A stretch of 64,000 nucleotides of DNA from Nereocystis luetkeana (lineage: Eukaryota; Sar; Phaeophyceae; Laminariales; Laminariaceae), in the NCBI GenBank assembly GCA_031213475.1, contig JARUPZ010000020.1:1860001-1924000 (forward strand). The letters are read 5' to 3'. Under the pieces are notes generated by a model that had not been told where the DNA came from, searched no databases, and worked only from the letters and a program-made list of their open reading frames with translations. The position numbers were made by a program, and so were the translations under genes. How positions within the stretch are numbered: position 1 is the first letter of the stretch; each line of letters starts with the position of its first letter. Below are positions 11,199 to 21,446 of the stretch, piece after piece.

Positions 11199-11430
11199 TA
11201 TTGGCGCTGTTTCGCGGGTTGGCGAAAGCAAATTTTACGATATATGCGATCATATACCCCCGCGAATGGCGCGACAAAGAGCGTTGCGTAAATACATTAC
11301 TAACGTCTACCGTATTGGAGCTGATTCGCTGTTCGGCGAGAGCAATTTTTGGGGTATATGCAGCGATGCATGCGGACATATACGCCCGAAAAAGAGATGG
11401 CAAAGGGCGTTACGGGTTAGACTCTTCCCG
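11199..11430 (+). repeat. In-frame tandem duplication inside an open frame
   Basis: Two diverged units of about 114 bp (38 codons) start at 11199 (TATTGGCGCTG) and 11313 (TATTGGAGCTG). One plus frame is open through both (11165-11668). The units share a pattern like LALFRGLAKANFTIYA / LELIRCSARAIFGVYA. I do not recognise the protein. It may be a decayed gene or an open repeat. There is no convincing start, splice signal or neighbour. Confidence 0.45.
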
Positions 11431-12015
11431 AACGTCGAAAAGTCCTTATACCCCGTTTGGGCCTCAAGGACTACATTCCCGCTGTGAGCACGAAACACTT
11501 GGAAGTAGAGCCAAAGAGGGCTTTATATACAATGTTGTAGTCAGATTACCTTACAAGGTACCCCTGTTTTGTTTTGTTTTTTTTCGGATTTGGGCGAAAA
11601 AAATCCGGCAAAAATATTTTTTTCGTATCTCGACAGCGAGAAAACTAGAAGAAAGTCGCGGCGGGTGAAGCTCAAGTGTTGTCAAACCTTCCTTGGCCTC
11701 CATCTCTCTGGCGACTGTAGTTGTAGTTCCGCCCCAAAAGCTGTGGCAGCCGAACAGCAACTGCTGTATTGTTACTGCCCTGCTAGGCACGTGCCAGAGG
11801 TGCTTCTTCAGGTGGAGGCACCGTACGTCCTATTACTTCCACACGCACGTGTGTTGTACGTATACCTGGTGTATACTCGTATATGCGTGAGTACGAGTGT
11901 ACTCTGATGCTTTTGCTGTTCCGTTTCGTTCGTCCCTCGCGAACGGTGCTATCATTTTTTCAGCAGTGGCAGTTTTCCATAGAGAGTATTCACGCGTGTA
12001 ATATGAATGTTGCTA

Positions 12016-12233
12016 TTACGGGGGACCATAGTAAATGAGACCAAACATTGTTAGTAAAAGTAGCAATATATATAGGTTTTTGTGTGTACCGTAGGTCCTA
12101 TTTACTATGGCCCCCCGTAGTAATAGTATTACGGGGGACCATAGTTAATAGGACTAAATATTGTTAGCAAAAATGGCTAAATATATATGTTTTTATGTTT
12201 ACCATAGGTCCTATTAACTATGGTCCCCCGTAA
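12016..12233. mobile_element. Two adjacent MITE-1 copies (TA target, mariner-like)
   Basis: MITE-1 is about 105 bp and almost wholly palindromic. Its ends are TTACGGGGGACCATAG and CTATGGTCCCCCGTAA, its centre is AT-rich, and it is flanked by TA. TA duplications with such termini point to Tc1/mariner-type (Stowaway-like) non-autonomous elements. Copies lie at 12016-12120 and 12129-12233. The second has TA on both sides. The terminal sequence TT...AA predicts the scar TATTAATA on excision. Confidence 0.9.
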
Positions 12234-12279
12234 TAGTATTATAGTTGTGGTGATTGTTGTGCTGGCTCTGAAAAGTGAT

Positions 12280-12560
12280 CATTTAATCAATTAATCAAGC
12301 AATCAATCAGTCAGTGATTTGATTGATGAACTGATCGACGATTGATTGATTGATAAGCTGACCGTTGGTTGGAAGATTTTGGTCGGTATTTTTTGGCCGA
12401 CCAGGAGTTGAGTTCAATATGCAACGGACAGCAAGTCTGGTCGAGATTTTGATCAATTGATTGCTTGAAAGTGGTCGATGGATCAATCAACCTATCGTGT
12501 TGTTGGTGGTTTGTCGAATGGTCGATGGCCCCTATTGGTTTGTTGATCGGTTGATTAGAT
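12280..12560. repeat. TTGAT/ATCAA-rich degenerate repeat
   Basis: Dense, imperfect TGATTGAT and ATCAATCA runs with no unit fixed enough to count. A similar run fills the intron at 16225-16520. Confidence 0.6.
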
Positions 12561-12810
12561 CCAGCTCGAGTACAATCTTGAGATATCACAATCATAACTC
12601 CCAACTCCTACGGCATACGGCACACACCCCTGGAGCGCGGAGGACATGACGTCATCATGTGCCCAATAGCGCATTTTTCGTACGTACGGTATTTTATACG
12701 TACGTACTCCTGTATACTGCTGTGTGTTGCTGTATACTGCTGTAGACTACACAACTTCTACCCGTGGCCTCTACTATTAATAGCATTGCTACCAGGGCAG
12801 GCGGGTGTAA

Positions 12811-13076
12811 GGGTCATTCTTATCGGAGAGTTTTTTCCCAATTTTTCGACTTTTTTCTTTCGCGCAATTTTTCGACTTTTGTTTTCGCGCAATTTTTCAA
12901 TCTTCCATATTTTCCTGTTCTTTTTCCCAAATATTGGAATGTTAACGAACTTGATATTTTTGTTTCTGGAAAATTTCACGGTTAGTGACAGAATTCCTCC
13001 GTATATTTATGCATATCTCCAATTATTTCCAAACTTTGGAAATTAGGGAAAAAAAGCTCTCCGATAAGAATGAACC
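12811..13076. mobile_element. MITE-3 copy (TAA target, PIF/Harbinger-like)
   Basis: A 266-bp element has about 27-bp inverted ends, GGGTCATTCTTATCGGAGAG and its complement, flanked by TAA (12808-12810 and 13077-13079). A three-base TAA/TTA duplication is the mark of PIF/Harbinger elements. The second copy (25771-26010) shows the same duplication. No transposase frame is present. Confidence 0.85.
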
Positions 13077-13573
13077 TAACACGACGTTCCCAAAATTATA
13101 AAATGATACGTCGTACTGTACAAAGTACCTCGTTGGAGTCCAGTAATGGGCATCTAATCATGCACCAGGGATTGATGAACGAGAGATGCCGAAACCCTCC
13201 TAAATGGCGGAGAGCATCCGTTGAACACCTCTTGGCTATCTCTCGGCCATGTCGTGATCACCGTCTTGATCATCGCTTGACCATTTCTTGATCACCGTCG
13301 TGACCATCATCTCTTGGCGCATCTCTTGAAGAACGGCGCTAAATGTATTACCAGTCTGTCCCGCAAGGCGGGGACTGTTTGGAGTCCAAACTTGATACAC
13401 AACCGTGCCTTCTATTAGTAGGTTGGTACAGGGAGGCACGTACTAATAGTATTTATAGACCGGTCTCAAGCGCCTCCCAAGGCCCGTCAGGGCGGGCTTC
13501 AACCCTGACATACCTCTTATACAGCGTAGTTGTCATATTATGCTATAAATGATGCTCGTACTGCTTGACTCTA

Positions 13574-13674
13574 TTGCGGAGGACCATAGTAAATAGGACC
13601 AAATGTTGTTGATAAAAATGAGTAAATATGTTAGTTTTTGTGTGTACAATAGGTCCTGTTTACTATGGCCCCAC

Positions 13675-13757
<83 letters not shown>
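13574..13757. mobile_element. MITE-1 copy extended by a (TAA)n microsatellite
   Basis: The MITE spans 13574-13678. Its terminal TAATA runs straight into about 26 ATA/TAA units (to 13757), so the element end seems to have seeded the microsatellite. Confidence 0.8.
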
Positions 13758-13758
<1 letters not shown>

Positions 13759-13884
13759 TTAACGGTGGTGTAAGTACCACCACTTTGGGCCTTAGTATAG
13801 CATAAGGACCGCGTGGTCTTGTTAGTTATGTCTAAACGGTCCTTATTCCCGCACGTAGTGGTCTGATATACGTACACCAGGGCT

Positions 13885-14050
13885 GGTCACGGGTCGGGTA
13901 AAGTCGTCGGATCAGATCGGGTCGGGTAAGGGTAAGGATAACCCGACCCGACCCGTGAGAGTTTGAAAACCTCCTGACCCGACCCGACCCGTGATATTTC
14001 AAAACCTTAGTGGCCTTACCCGCTGGCCGGGTCATGAGTCGTGACCCGTG
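13885..14050. repeat. GGGTC pentamer array, locus 1
   Basis: Degenerate GGGTC/GACCC runs with the spacer AGGAGGTTTTCAAA on one strand. Further loci are at 22655, 23165 and 57778. Confidence 0.7.
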
Positions 14051-14307
14051 ACAGTCTCTGCTAGTTTTGAGTGGGGATGGGGGGCTGTTAGTTGCCTGGT
14101 AGTTAAAAGGGCCTAAACCACGTTCTCCTGCAATGTGAACGTCTCGTCACTAAGCCTTTACTCGGAAAAGATAAACTTCCCGCGACTCGTAAACGAGCTC
14201 GACCTAACTCGAACACGGGGGGGAAGGGGCACTGTTCTCTGGTTTTCTCGCTGCCTTCTCTTATCACCAACCAAGGGCGTCGTTTTTTTTTTTTTCCTTT
14301 CTTGTAG

Positions 14308-14402
14308 TGCAGCGATCGCGGCGGCCTCGTGACGTTTGTGTCAAGAGCTTCTCAACAAGGCCCTCGGGCACCGTGTTCATGGAAGCGTCAGAAAAATACT
14401 AC
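14308..14402 (+). other. Possible exon after a strong 3' splice site
   Basis: A T-run and CCTTTCTTGTAG (14283-14307) form a textbook acceptor. What follows can be read to a donor at CTG|GTAGAA, but none of the three frames looks like TPR sequence. It may be an exon of the TPR gene in a region I cannot resolve, or a decoy. Confidence 0.3.
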
Positions 14403-14946
14403 CTGGTAGAAAAATTGACTGAAGAACAAGACTCGGAAAAAAACGCGATCTTCGGCCGTTTTCATTCGCTTGTCTTTCACGATCATTTTGTATTATTTAC
14501 TGGTCAACGATCAATAGCGTGAGCAGTCTACGAGCACGAGCAGTTATGTTATTTTTGGTTACTGCTCGTACATACCTGGTTTTCCGTACCAGAAAATATG
14601 ATAAGCCGGCGTATTTATCGGATGTTTTTTTTTGTGTTTTCAATGTAATTTAAAGATTAACGACTCACTCCGACCCCTGCCCTTGCTCGCGCACCACTCC
14701 TTCGCCACCTGCCCCCCCCCCCCCCCCCTCCCTGCCCTGTAAACCCTATAAAAAATCCCTCTACAAATGGAAACCTTCGTATTAACAGAGCAACCTGCTG
14801 CCCCCCCCATGGGAAACCCTCTGAAAATTGAATATTCAATTTTAACAGGGCAAGCTGCCACCCCCCTCCCCTCTCCCCCTGCCTTCCCCCTGGGAAACCC
14901 TCTGAAAAATGGAAACCTCAAAAATGAATAGGGCAAGCTGCACCAG

Positions 14947-15138
14947 GCAGAGATGATGTACTCCCGGCACTGCCTGCGGTCCCAGAAGCACCACGGAAAG
15001 GAGAGCCTTCCTCTGGCAGATGACCTCGACCGATTGGTGCACCTCCTCCACAGGGAGGGAAAGCTTGAGGAAGCCGAGACCTTGTGTCGCCGCGCGCTCG
15101 AGATTCGGTGCAAATCGCTGGGGGAGGAGAGCCCAGCG
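14947..15138 (+). CDS. TPR gene, exon a
   Basis: 64 codons from CACCAG|GCA to CCAGCG|GTGGGT, phase 0 at both ends. It begins AEMMYSRHCLRSQ, the second helix of one TPR, then contains a full unit (LVHLLHREGKLEEAETLCRR). It ends LGEESPA, which reads on smoothly into VATAMVNLG of exon b. Confidence 0.85.
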
Positions 15139-17595
15139 GTGGGTTATTGGGTTGCTAATTTTGCTAAAAAGTGTGCCAGGGTATTATTCATAGTGTGCAT
15201 GCAGACACGAGTGAGATCTGGCGTACCTGGCGGTCGGTATGACTGGCCTAGCTTCCAGGTGTTACTACTGTACAATAGCTTTCAGGTACGACTACAGTAT
15301 TATGGGCTACTCGTAGCTTTATATGTACCGGTATATATTCACCTGTCACGGTATGTATGTAGTGATTTGTTGTTTGATGTTTGTTTCATGCTGATATCGC
15401 CGACGTATCGCGCAGCCTTCCTAAACTGAGCTGCCCACCACTCAATCGGTCGAACTCACAGCGGACTCATATTTTTGTAAGAGTAATACTGCACGTTCAG
15501 GCCGAAGGTAAGCGTCTTCAGACGCGCCCCAGCAAAACGATGCTGTACTACAGTAGTGAGGGGGGGGGGTTGGTCACGAAACTGTAAGGCTTTTTTCCCC
15601 CCGATGGTGAAATTATTTTCGGCTTCGGCACACGGGGGCGGCCACACCCCGTCCCCGGGGCTCTAACCTTAACCGTGACGTGAGGCCTGCTTGGTTGATG
15701 TGCCGGTTGCCTGTCATTGGGCGTGGAGAGGCTATGTTTTGCTGTTCGGGCACATCTAAGGAAGTAAGCCAGAATGGGCAGAGATCTACGCGAGACACAC
15801 CGACACCTTTCGGTAGGGTGTACCGATTCCCGGGTGTATACATACCCAAGTGTCGGGTACCGGAACCTTACCGGAGTGTTCGATGGGGTATTTAGGCCGC
15901 ACCGAACCTCAGCCGAAGACTTTTGGGTAGGGGATTTACCGAGCAGGTACACCCGGTATACTTTGGTTACGCAATACCCCTATATACCGAACGCACACCG
16001 TTGTCGTCAGGGTTTTTGAGGTTTTTGTTTCTTCGTTTTGATCCGCTCTGCAGGTGGCGACGGCTATGGTCAACCTAGGGCGCGTGCTAGAGGAAAAGTC
16101 GCAATACGCGAACGCTCTCATCCAGCTCCGGAAGGGCCTGGCCATTCGGGAAAAGGTCTTGGAAGAAGGACACCCGGACACCGTGTCGGCACTGGCGTGG
16201 ATAGGGGTAAGACAGGCTGGTGACGTCAGTGATCGATTTGATTGGTTGATGGATGTGATGGACTGGTTGCTGGATTTGATCAGGTTGGTTGTAAGATGTT
16301 CGGAGAAGGGGCACCCGGACACCGTCAAAGGTTGATGAACCATGCTGATTGGTTGGTGTAATTGATTGGCTGTTTGTTTGATGGGCTTTCGATTAAAAGG
16401 TGTGGTGGCTGCTTATATGGTTGGTTTATTGATCCAATGAGTCGAATGATGGGCTTGATGTGACTGATGGATGACGGATGAACTGATTGATTAACGATAC
16501 GACTCATTGACTGATTGGTTGCTCGCGCGGGGATTCGTTTTTTGTTTTTTTTTTTCCTTCACTTGTAGGACATCCACAGCAAACGCGAGGAGTTCGGAGA
16601 GGCGTTACTGATCGCGAAGAGGGTGGTTCAGGCTCACGAGGCCAGGCTCGGACCGGTGAGAAAAATGACCTTCAAAACCTGGTATATTGTACCAGGTATA
16701 GATACAGCAGTATATACGCCTAGTATTAATAGCATCGTTACCACAAAAAGATGATGGTACAATATTGTAAAAAATAATAGTCCACGAAAAAGTAGGAATA
16801 CCACCTCCTCTGGTTGGGGTGGGTTGTGTGTGCTGTTGTTGTTGGTGGTGGTGGTGGTGACGAGATTGCTGCTGTTGCCCTTCCCCTCACCCCTTCGCTC
16901 CCACCGCCTCCTCCCTCTGCGTCTTACACCCCTTCCGCCCTCGCCCCCCTCTGCCCCTTCCCTCCCTCCCTCCCTCCCCCTGACGATGCTGACGTTCTAC
17001 GCCCCCCGTTTTCCTTCTAAACAAAAAAAAAAAAAACTTGACAACCAACAAAACAATATCTACCTGGTATATAATGTAACAAAAAAAAAAACAATAAAAC
17101 AATACAAAACCGAACAAAACAAACAAAACAAAACCAAACAAAAATCGAAACAAACAACTAAATGCATGACAAAAATCAACAAACTTGACAATAAAACAGC
17201 GCGACATCAAGGTGGCCTCCGCCCTCAACAACGTCGCGGGCCTGCTCGCTTCCACCGGGAAGTCCGCGGAAGCTCTGCCCCTCTTCGAGCGGTCCCACGA
17301 GATCTACGTGGACCTACTGGGTCCCGAGCACCCCCACTCAGTCGCCACCCAGCGGTGGGTGCACCAGCTCTCCACCCCCCAGCCCCCACCCCGGTCCCGG
17401 TGCCGCCGGATGCCGGACGGGGTGACGCGGGTGCTTACCCCCGACCGCTCTTACAGCCCGGAGCCGCCCCTCATAGAGGACAGTGCGGAGGGCGCGGAAG
17501 ACGATGAGGAAGAGGCGGTCGTGGTGGAGGTGGGGGCAGTTGAGATGGAGATGGCTGCGCCGCCCCTCCCCGGGAAGCAGCAGGTTTGCTGCTGA
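14947..17595 (+). CDS. Kinesin-light-chain-type TPR protein, C-terminal exons
   Basis: Four exons join in phase 0 and give about 275 residues ending in TGA. Every exon carries canonical TPR signatures: EGKLEEAETLCRRALEIR in exon a, AIREKVLEEGHPDTV in exon b, GPEHPHSVATQ in exon d. The long (about 42-residue) unit and the GxxHPxxA linkers are those of kinesin light chain and the TPR arrays of NB-ARC-TPR proteins. Such arrays bind protein partners. No catalytic domain is visible here. The C-terminus after the last TPR is proline-rich, then very acidic (EDDEEEAVVVEV). The 5' part is not fixed; see 413 and 10347. The organisation of TPR units on small phase-0 exons is suited to exon shuffling. 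Confidence 0.85.
15139..16053 (+). other. TPR gene intron with an inverted dispersed repeat
   Basis: The intron is GTGGGT...CTCTGCAG. It holds scar motifs near 15215 and, at 15585-15715, the reverse copy of a block also present at 55640-55765 (CTTACAGTTTCGTGAC ... CAACCAAGCAGGCC). Confidence 0.6.
16054..16206 (+). CDS. TPR gene, exon b
   Basis: 51 codons, CTGCAG|GTG to ATAGGG|GTAAGA, phase 0. One nearly complete TPR: AMVNLGRVLEEKSQYANAL then QLRKGLAIREKVLEEGHP. It ends in the next unit's first helix (ALAWIG). Confidence 0.9.
16225..16520. repeat. Intronic TGAT/TTGAT-rich degenerate repeat
   Basis: Imperfect TGATTGGTTGATGG-type runs fill the intron between exons b and c. Confidence 0.6.
16569..16655 (+). 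CDS. TPR gene, exon c
   Basis: 29 codons between a strong acceptor (T-run, CACTTGTAG) and CCG|GTGAGA, phase 0. It completes the TPR started in exon b: DIHSKREEFGEALLIAKRVV, ending ARLGP. Confidence 0.9.
16656..17199 (+). other. TPR gene intron, low-complexity
   Basis: Scar motifs at about 16676-16700 and 17063, a tract of CCTCCCTCCC (16900-16980), then A-rich AAACAAAAC DNA up to the acceptor AAAACAG. Confidence 0.6.
17200..17595 (+). CDS. TPR gene, last exon
   Basis: 131 codons plus TGA, entering in phase 0 after AAAACAG. A last TPR (ALNNVAGLLASTGKSAEALP, then GPEHPHSVATQRWVHQL) is followed by a Pro/Arg-rich linker, an acidic stretch and a Cys-Cys end (KQQVCC). GC-rich third positions contrast with the AT-rich intron before it. 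Confidence 0.9.
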   Translation, partial: RDIKVASALNNVAGLLASTGKSAEALPLFERSHEIYVDLLGPEHPHSVATQRWVHQLSTPQPPPRSRCRRMPDGVTRVLTPDRSYSPEPPLIEDSAEGAEDDEEEAVVVEVGAVEMEMAAPPLPGKQQVCC

Positions 17596-18465
17596 GACGG
17601 GAGGATGAGGAGGGTGGGGGGGGGGGGGGGGGGGGTGTTGATGTTGTGCATGGCGAGGGAGGGAGGTGAGAGGATGAGACTGGAAGGGGAGGAAGGAGGA
17701 GGGCAGGAAGAAAGGAAGGATGTGCTGGAAAGAGGAGGAAGGAAGGAGGGTGCCGGGGGGGGGGGCATAGAAGGAAAGAAGGAAAGAGTTGCTGGAAGCG
17801 AGAGGCCAACGGAACGAGGGTCGTGGGGGGCAAGGGAAGGGAAGGAGCGGGTGCCGCGTGGTGTGACATGGGGCGGAGGGACGATGAGAAGGAAGGCGGC
17901 CGCTTGCATCGAAGAGGAGCGAAGAGAGGAACGGGGAGGAGGGCGCGATGCGGTGCGGCGCAGTTCGGGCAGCCCCCTTCTTGGGGGCCCCGACGTCCGT
18001 ACGTACGTGCTGTGTATCTGGTTTCGTGATTTTTTTTGTCTTGGACGTACACACATGTGTGTTTGCGCGTTGCTATGCGTGCTGTGTGCGTTGCGGTGCG
18101 CGCGCGTGTGCGTTGATGTGCTCATGTGCGCATGTGTCTGCTTCGTGCGTTTGCGCGCTGCGCGCGGTGTAGCGTGCTGTGGGCTTGGGGCTGCTTCGTG
18201 CGTGTGCGTACTGCGATTGCTGCGCGCCGTGTGGGCGCACCTCTCCGGGCGCACGTAGGTTGCTGTTTTTTTGTTGTTGTTTACAACAGTCGCCCACACG
18301 CTTGCTCTCTCCCCCTCGCGTTCCGCGGCGGGAGATGACACGCAATACCGACGTCGGTGGATGTGTTCTCGTGTGGAGGAGGGAGACTCACAGAGCCTGA
18401 GACCCCCTCCCTCGCACGCCCCTCCCTCGGAGGGGGTTGCGTTCGCAGCCTAAACGTCCAAGGAT
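17596..18465. other. Gene-poor stretch after the TPR gene
   Basis: A 20-base G-run (about 17617) is followed by GTTGATGTTGTGCATGGC, a weak match to the R1 end, then purine-rich GGAAGGAGG DNA and a GTGCGTGC-rich stretch (18040-18260). No gene is supported on either strand. The long minus frames are products of base composition. Confidence 0.5.
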
Positions 18466-18469
18466 AGCT

Positions 18470-18830
18470 TTGTGGCTTGCTATTTTAAAGTCTGTGATGA
18501 GCTTCGGTAGCATGCTGAAAACTGTTAGTAAGCATTATAGCTTGGTATATAGCAGCTGTTACTACTATAATCCTTTGGTAGGATGCCGAAAGGCTGTTGA
18601 TGGCGTGGTACCTTGGTTGCTTGCTGAGGGCTATCAATGGCTTTTGGTAGTTTGCTAACAACTACTAGCAGCTTGGTAGCTTCTGCTTAAAGCTCATCAG
18701 TAGCTTTGATAGCTTGTTCAAGTTATTAACGGCTTGCTAGCTTGCTATAAATAGCTTTCCAGTTTGCTAGCTTGCCAGCTTGCTAGCTTGCCAGCTTGCT
18801 AGCTTGCTAACTTGCAGGAGCGTTGACAGC
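18470..18830. repeat. Degenerate AGCTTGCT tandem repeat
   Basis: Loose 8-10 bp units (TAGCTTGCTAGCTTG and variants) become more regular towards 18830. Confidence 0.7.
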
Positions 18831-19399
18831 CTTGGTGCGAGAGGCGGTTGGCTGGCCGGCTGAGTCGTTCCTTTGAGCGGGCGCGGTGGATATCGACCCC
18901 TCCCGCCCCCCCCCGCGTCGCACAAGAATGCTACCTGGTAGACCATAAACCATCACCGTCGGCCTGCAAAATTTGGTCCATGCGCGACCCATTTTGTGGG
19001 GTGTGATTGGTAGACTCAATGTTGGAGCCGGGAGGCAGGCTGGGGGGTTGGGGGGGGGGGGGGTTGACTACAAGAAGGCTGCTTGGTCTGTTCAAGTTGC
19101 AAGTTGAACTCAGCGTGGCGGTTATTTCGTTCTCGAGTCAAGAAAGATATTCTCCCGTCTGCATGGCGTTTTATTGTCAAGGGTTAAATGGAACTCCTAT
19201 GCAGGCGTTTATGGCTCTTCCTTTTTTCCGGGTTTCGGGGCGTGAAAAATCGCAACTAGTTACGTCTACGTACAGTAGTGTATCGTACGCTTGTTGTAAT
19301 GCCTCGCTTGCCTTTGGCGTCTTTTCTGTCGCTTTTCTCTTCCTGCGCTCCGTGGTAACACGAGATCATGAGATCATGCACTGAGAAAACTCCAGGGGG

Positions 19400-20215
19400 G
19401 GGGGGGGGGGGGAGTTGTATCCGCGTAGGCGTGGGATACCCGTCCGCCTATCTCCCCCCGTCCGCGTCGGCGGGAGGTATCTTGTTCTTCTTACCCCCCT
19501 CCCCCCCCCCTCCTCTTGCGTCTGTGTAGGAGTTGTATGCGCGTGGGCAGGGGATGCCCGTCCGTCCGCCCTTGACACTTCCCCCCCTCTCGTGTAGGAT
19601 TTGTATGCGCGTAGGCGGAATATGTTCGTGTTTTCTTCACGCGTGTATGATTTGTATGCGCGTGGGTGGAACATATTCGTGTTTGCCCCCCGCGTGAAGG
19701 ACTTGTATGCGCGCGGGCGAAATATTTCCGTGCTTCCCCGGCGTGTAGAGTTGGTATGCGCGCAGGTGAAACATGTTCTTGTCTCCCCCCACGTTTGTTC
19801 GATTTCAATGCGAGTGCGAGAGCTATGTTTCACGTTTCCCGCGGCGTGTATGATTAGCATGCGCGTGGGCGAAGTAAGCCCGTCTTTGTATGCGCGTGGT
19901 TAAAATATTTTCGTCTTTCCCCGACGTGTATGATTTGTACGCGCGTGGGCCAAATGTGTTCGTGTATGTTTCCCGCGTGTTGAAGTATGCACGTGGGCGA
20001 GAAACGTTTTGTTTGCCACCGTGTGCATGATTTGTATGCGCGTGGGTGAAGTATGCCCGTATTTCCTGTCGCGTGTATGATTTGTATGCGCGTTGGCGGA
20101 AATAAGTCCGTCTTTCCCTTCGTTTGTGATTTGTATGCGCGTGGGTGAAGTATGCACGTATTTACTCGCGCGTGTATGATTTGTAGGCGCCGTGGGCGAA
20201 ATATTTCACTGTATT
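19400..20215. repeat. About 50-bp minisatellite, roughly 14 units
   Basis: Units are marked by TTGTATGCGCGTGGG at roughly 19533, 19601, 19653, 19706, 19757, 19889, 19938, 20031, 20082, 20131 and 20181. Most spacings are 49-53 bases. Where the spacing is 51 the minus strand stays open and reads a 17-residue repeat (RAYKSYTREENTNIF). Mixed unit lengths argue that this is a satellite and not a conserved protein. Confidence 0.85.
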
Positions 20216-20860
20216 GCCCCCCCCCCGCCCCCCCCCCCCCCCCTCGTTTCTGATCAGGGAGAGAAAATGAGTCTGGACAGCGGTATCGATTTCCTCCCGC
20301 CCCATTCCTCGGACACGCCCAATGTGTACCGTAGTGTCCTTGGTTATGGGTGTGTACAAAAAAAATGTGTCGATTAAAAAATGAACTGCTCTGTGGCATT
20401 CGGGTTCAACGAGGTTGTTTCTGTTTTGGAGGGAAGGGGAGGGGAGGGGGGGGGGGGGGGGGGGATAGGGGAGGAACTTTTGATCGAGGGATGTTGCCGC
20501 TTTTTTTGCTGCTGCTGTGTGCTACTGGCTGACTGCTAGCGCCTCTGCACGCGGAGGTGGTTGGAGGGGGGGGGGGGGTCGTGAGTGGAAGGAGAGAAGG
20601 TGGGGGGGAAGGGGGGTAGAAGAAACGATTTTCGAGCAGCCAGCAAGTAGTTTCTGACCAATCAAAGACGCTGTAATTTTGAGCAGCGGTTTTCATCGGC
20701 AGCTTCGCTCGGTTTGGTTTGGTTTTGAGTTGGTTGGTTGATGAAAGGTGATTTGAGGGGGATCATGGAAGACGGGTTTTCGCTGTTCCGGAAGCTTTTT
20801 GTTTCGTTTGTTTTTTTACACCCCCTACTCCAGACTAGAGAGACAGACATGCATAAAGAC
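20216..20860. other. G-rich, no gene seen
   Basis: Long C/G homopolymers at 20219-20243 and 20439-20464. No splice-compatible exon found. Confidence 0.45.
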
Positions 20861-20864
20861 ACCA

Positions 20865-21030
20865 CGCGGACGAGAACTGCAACAACATCGCGGAAACCAG
20901 AGAGAGACAAAAGATAACGAAAGAGAAGAGAGATACATGAACCGAGAGAAGGGGAGAGAGAAGAGACAGAGAGGAGAGAGAGAGAGAGGGTTTCGCATCA
21001 GCAGCAATCGGCGGCGGCGGCGGCAGCAGC
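20865..21030. repeat. Purine-rich GAGA tract
   Basis: AGAGAGACA-type low-complexity DNA followed by GGCGGCGGCGGCAGCAGCAG. Confidence 0.6.
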
Positions 21031-21296
21031 ACGCATCCATCTATCTATCTGCCGGCCAAATCAAGATACGCACGAGGCAGCTTGTGATCACATTATGATC
21101 CGGATCTTTGAAACGTATCCGTACGTTGGATGACGGGACGGGCGGCGGGTAAAAGTTCGGATATACCATTATGATTTGTGCGTGTTGTAATGCGTTTGTG
21201 TATTGATTCCGTCTCGTGCAAACAAGGGGGGGATAAGGGTTTCGGGATGGGCGTACAGTACATGTTTTGTGGTGTTGTCGTTGGTGCTCGTTTGGA

Positions 21297-21352
21297 GGGG
21301 GGGGAGGGGGGGAGGGGGTACTCGATATCGTGCATGGCCGCAGTCGTATGAC
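21297..21352 (-). repeat. R1 terminal fragment behind a G-run
   Basis: G-rich DNA then GTACTCGATATCGTGCATGG and CCGCAGTCGTATGAC. This is the R1 end only. Confidence 0.65.
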
Positions 21353-21446
21353 GTAAGTAGCTATATAGCTCTCCCGCGACGGGCGACCGTGTGCGTGCTA
21401 GTAGTAGAGGTGGGAGGCGGTGGGGGGGGGTAGGGAGGGTCGTTAC

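Noticed and set aside
13533-13877. Polyisoleucine protein
   Set aside because: Simple (TAA)n translation.
17451-18341. 296-codon Pro/Ser/His-rich minus-strand protein
   Set aside because: Overlaps the last TPR exon and a G/purine-rich tract. No start, splice or motif support.
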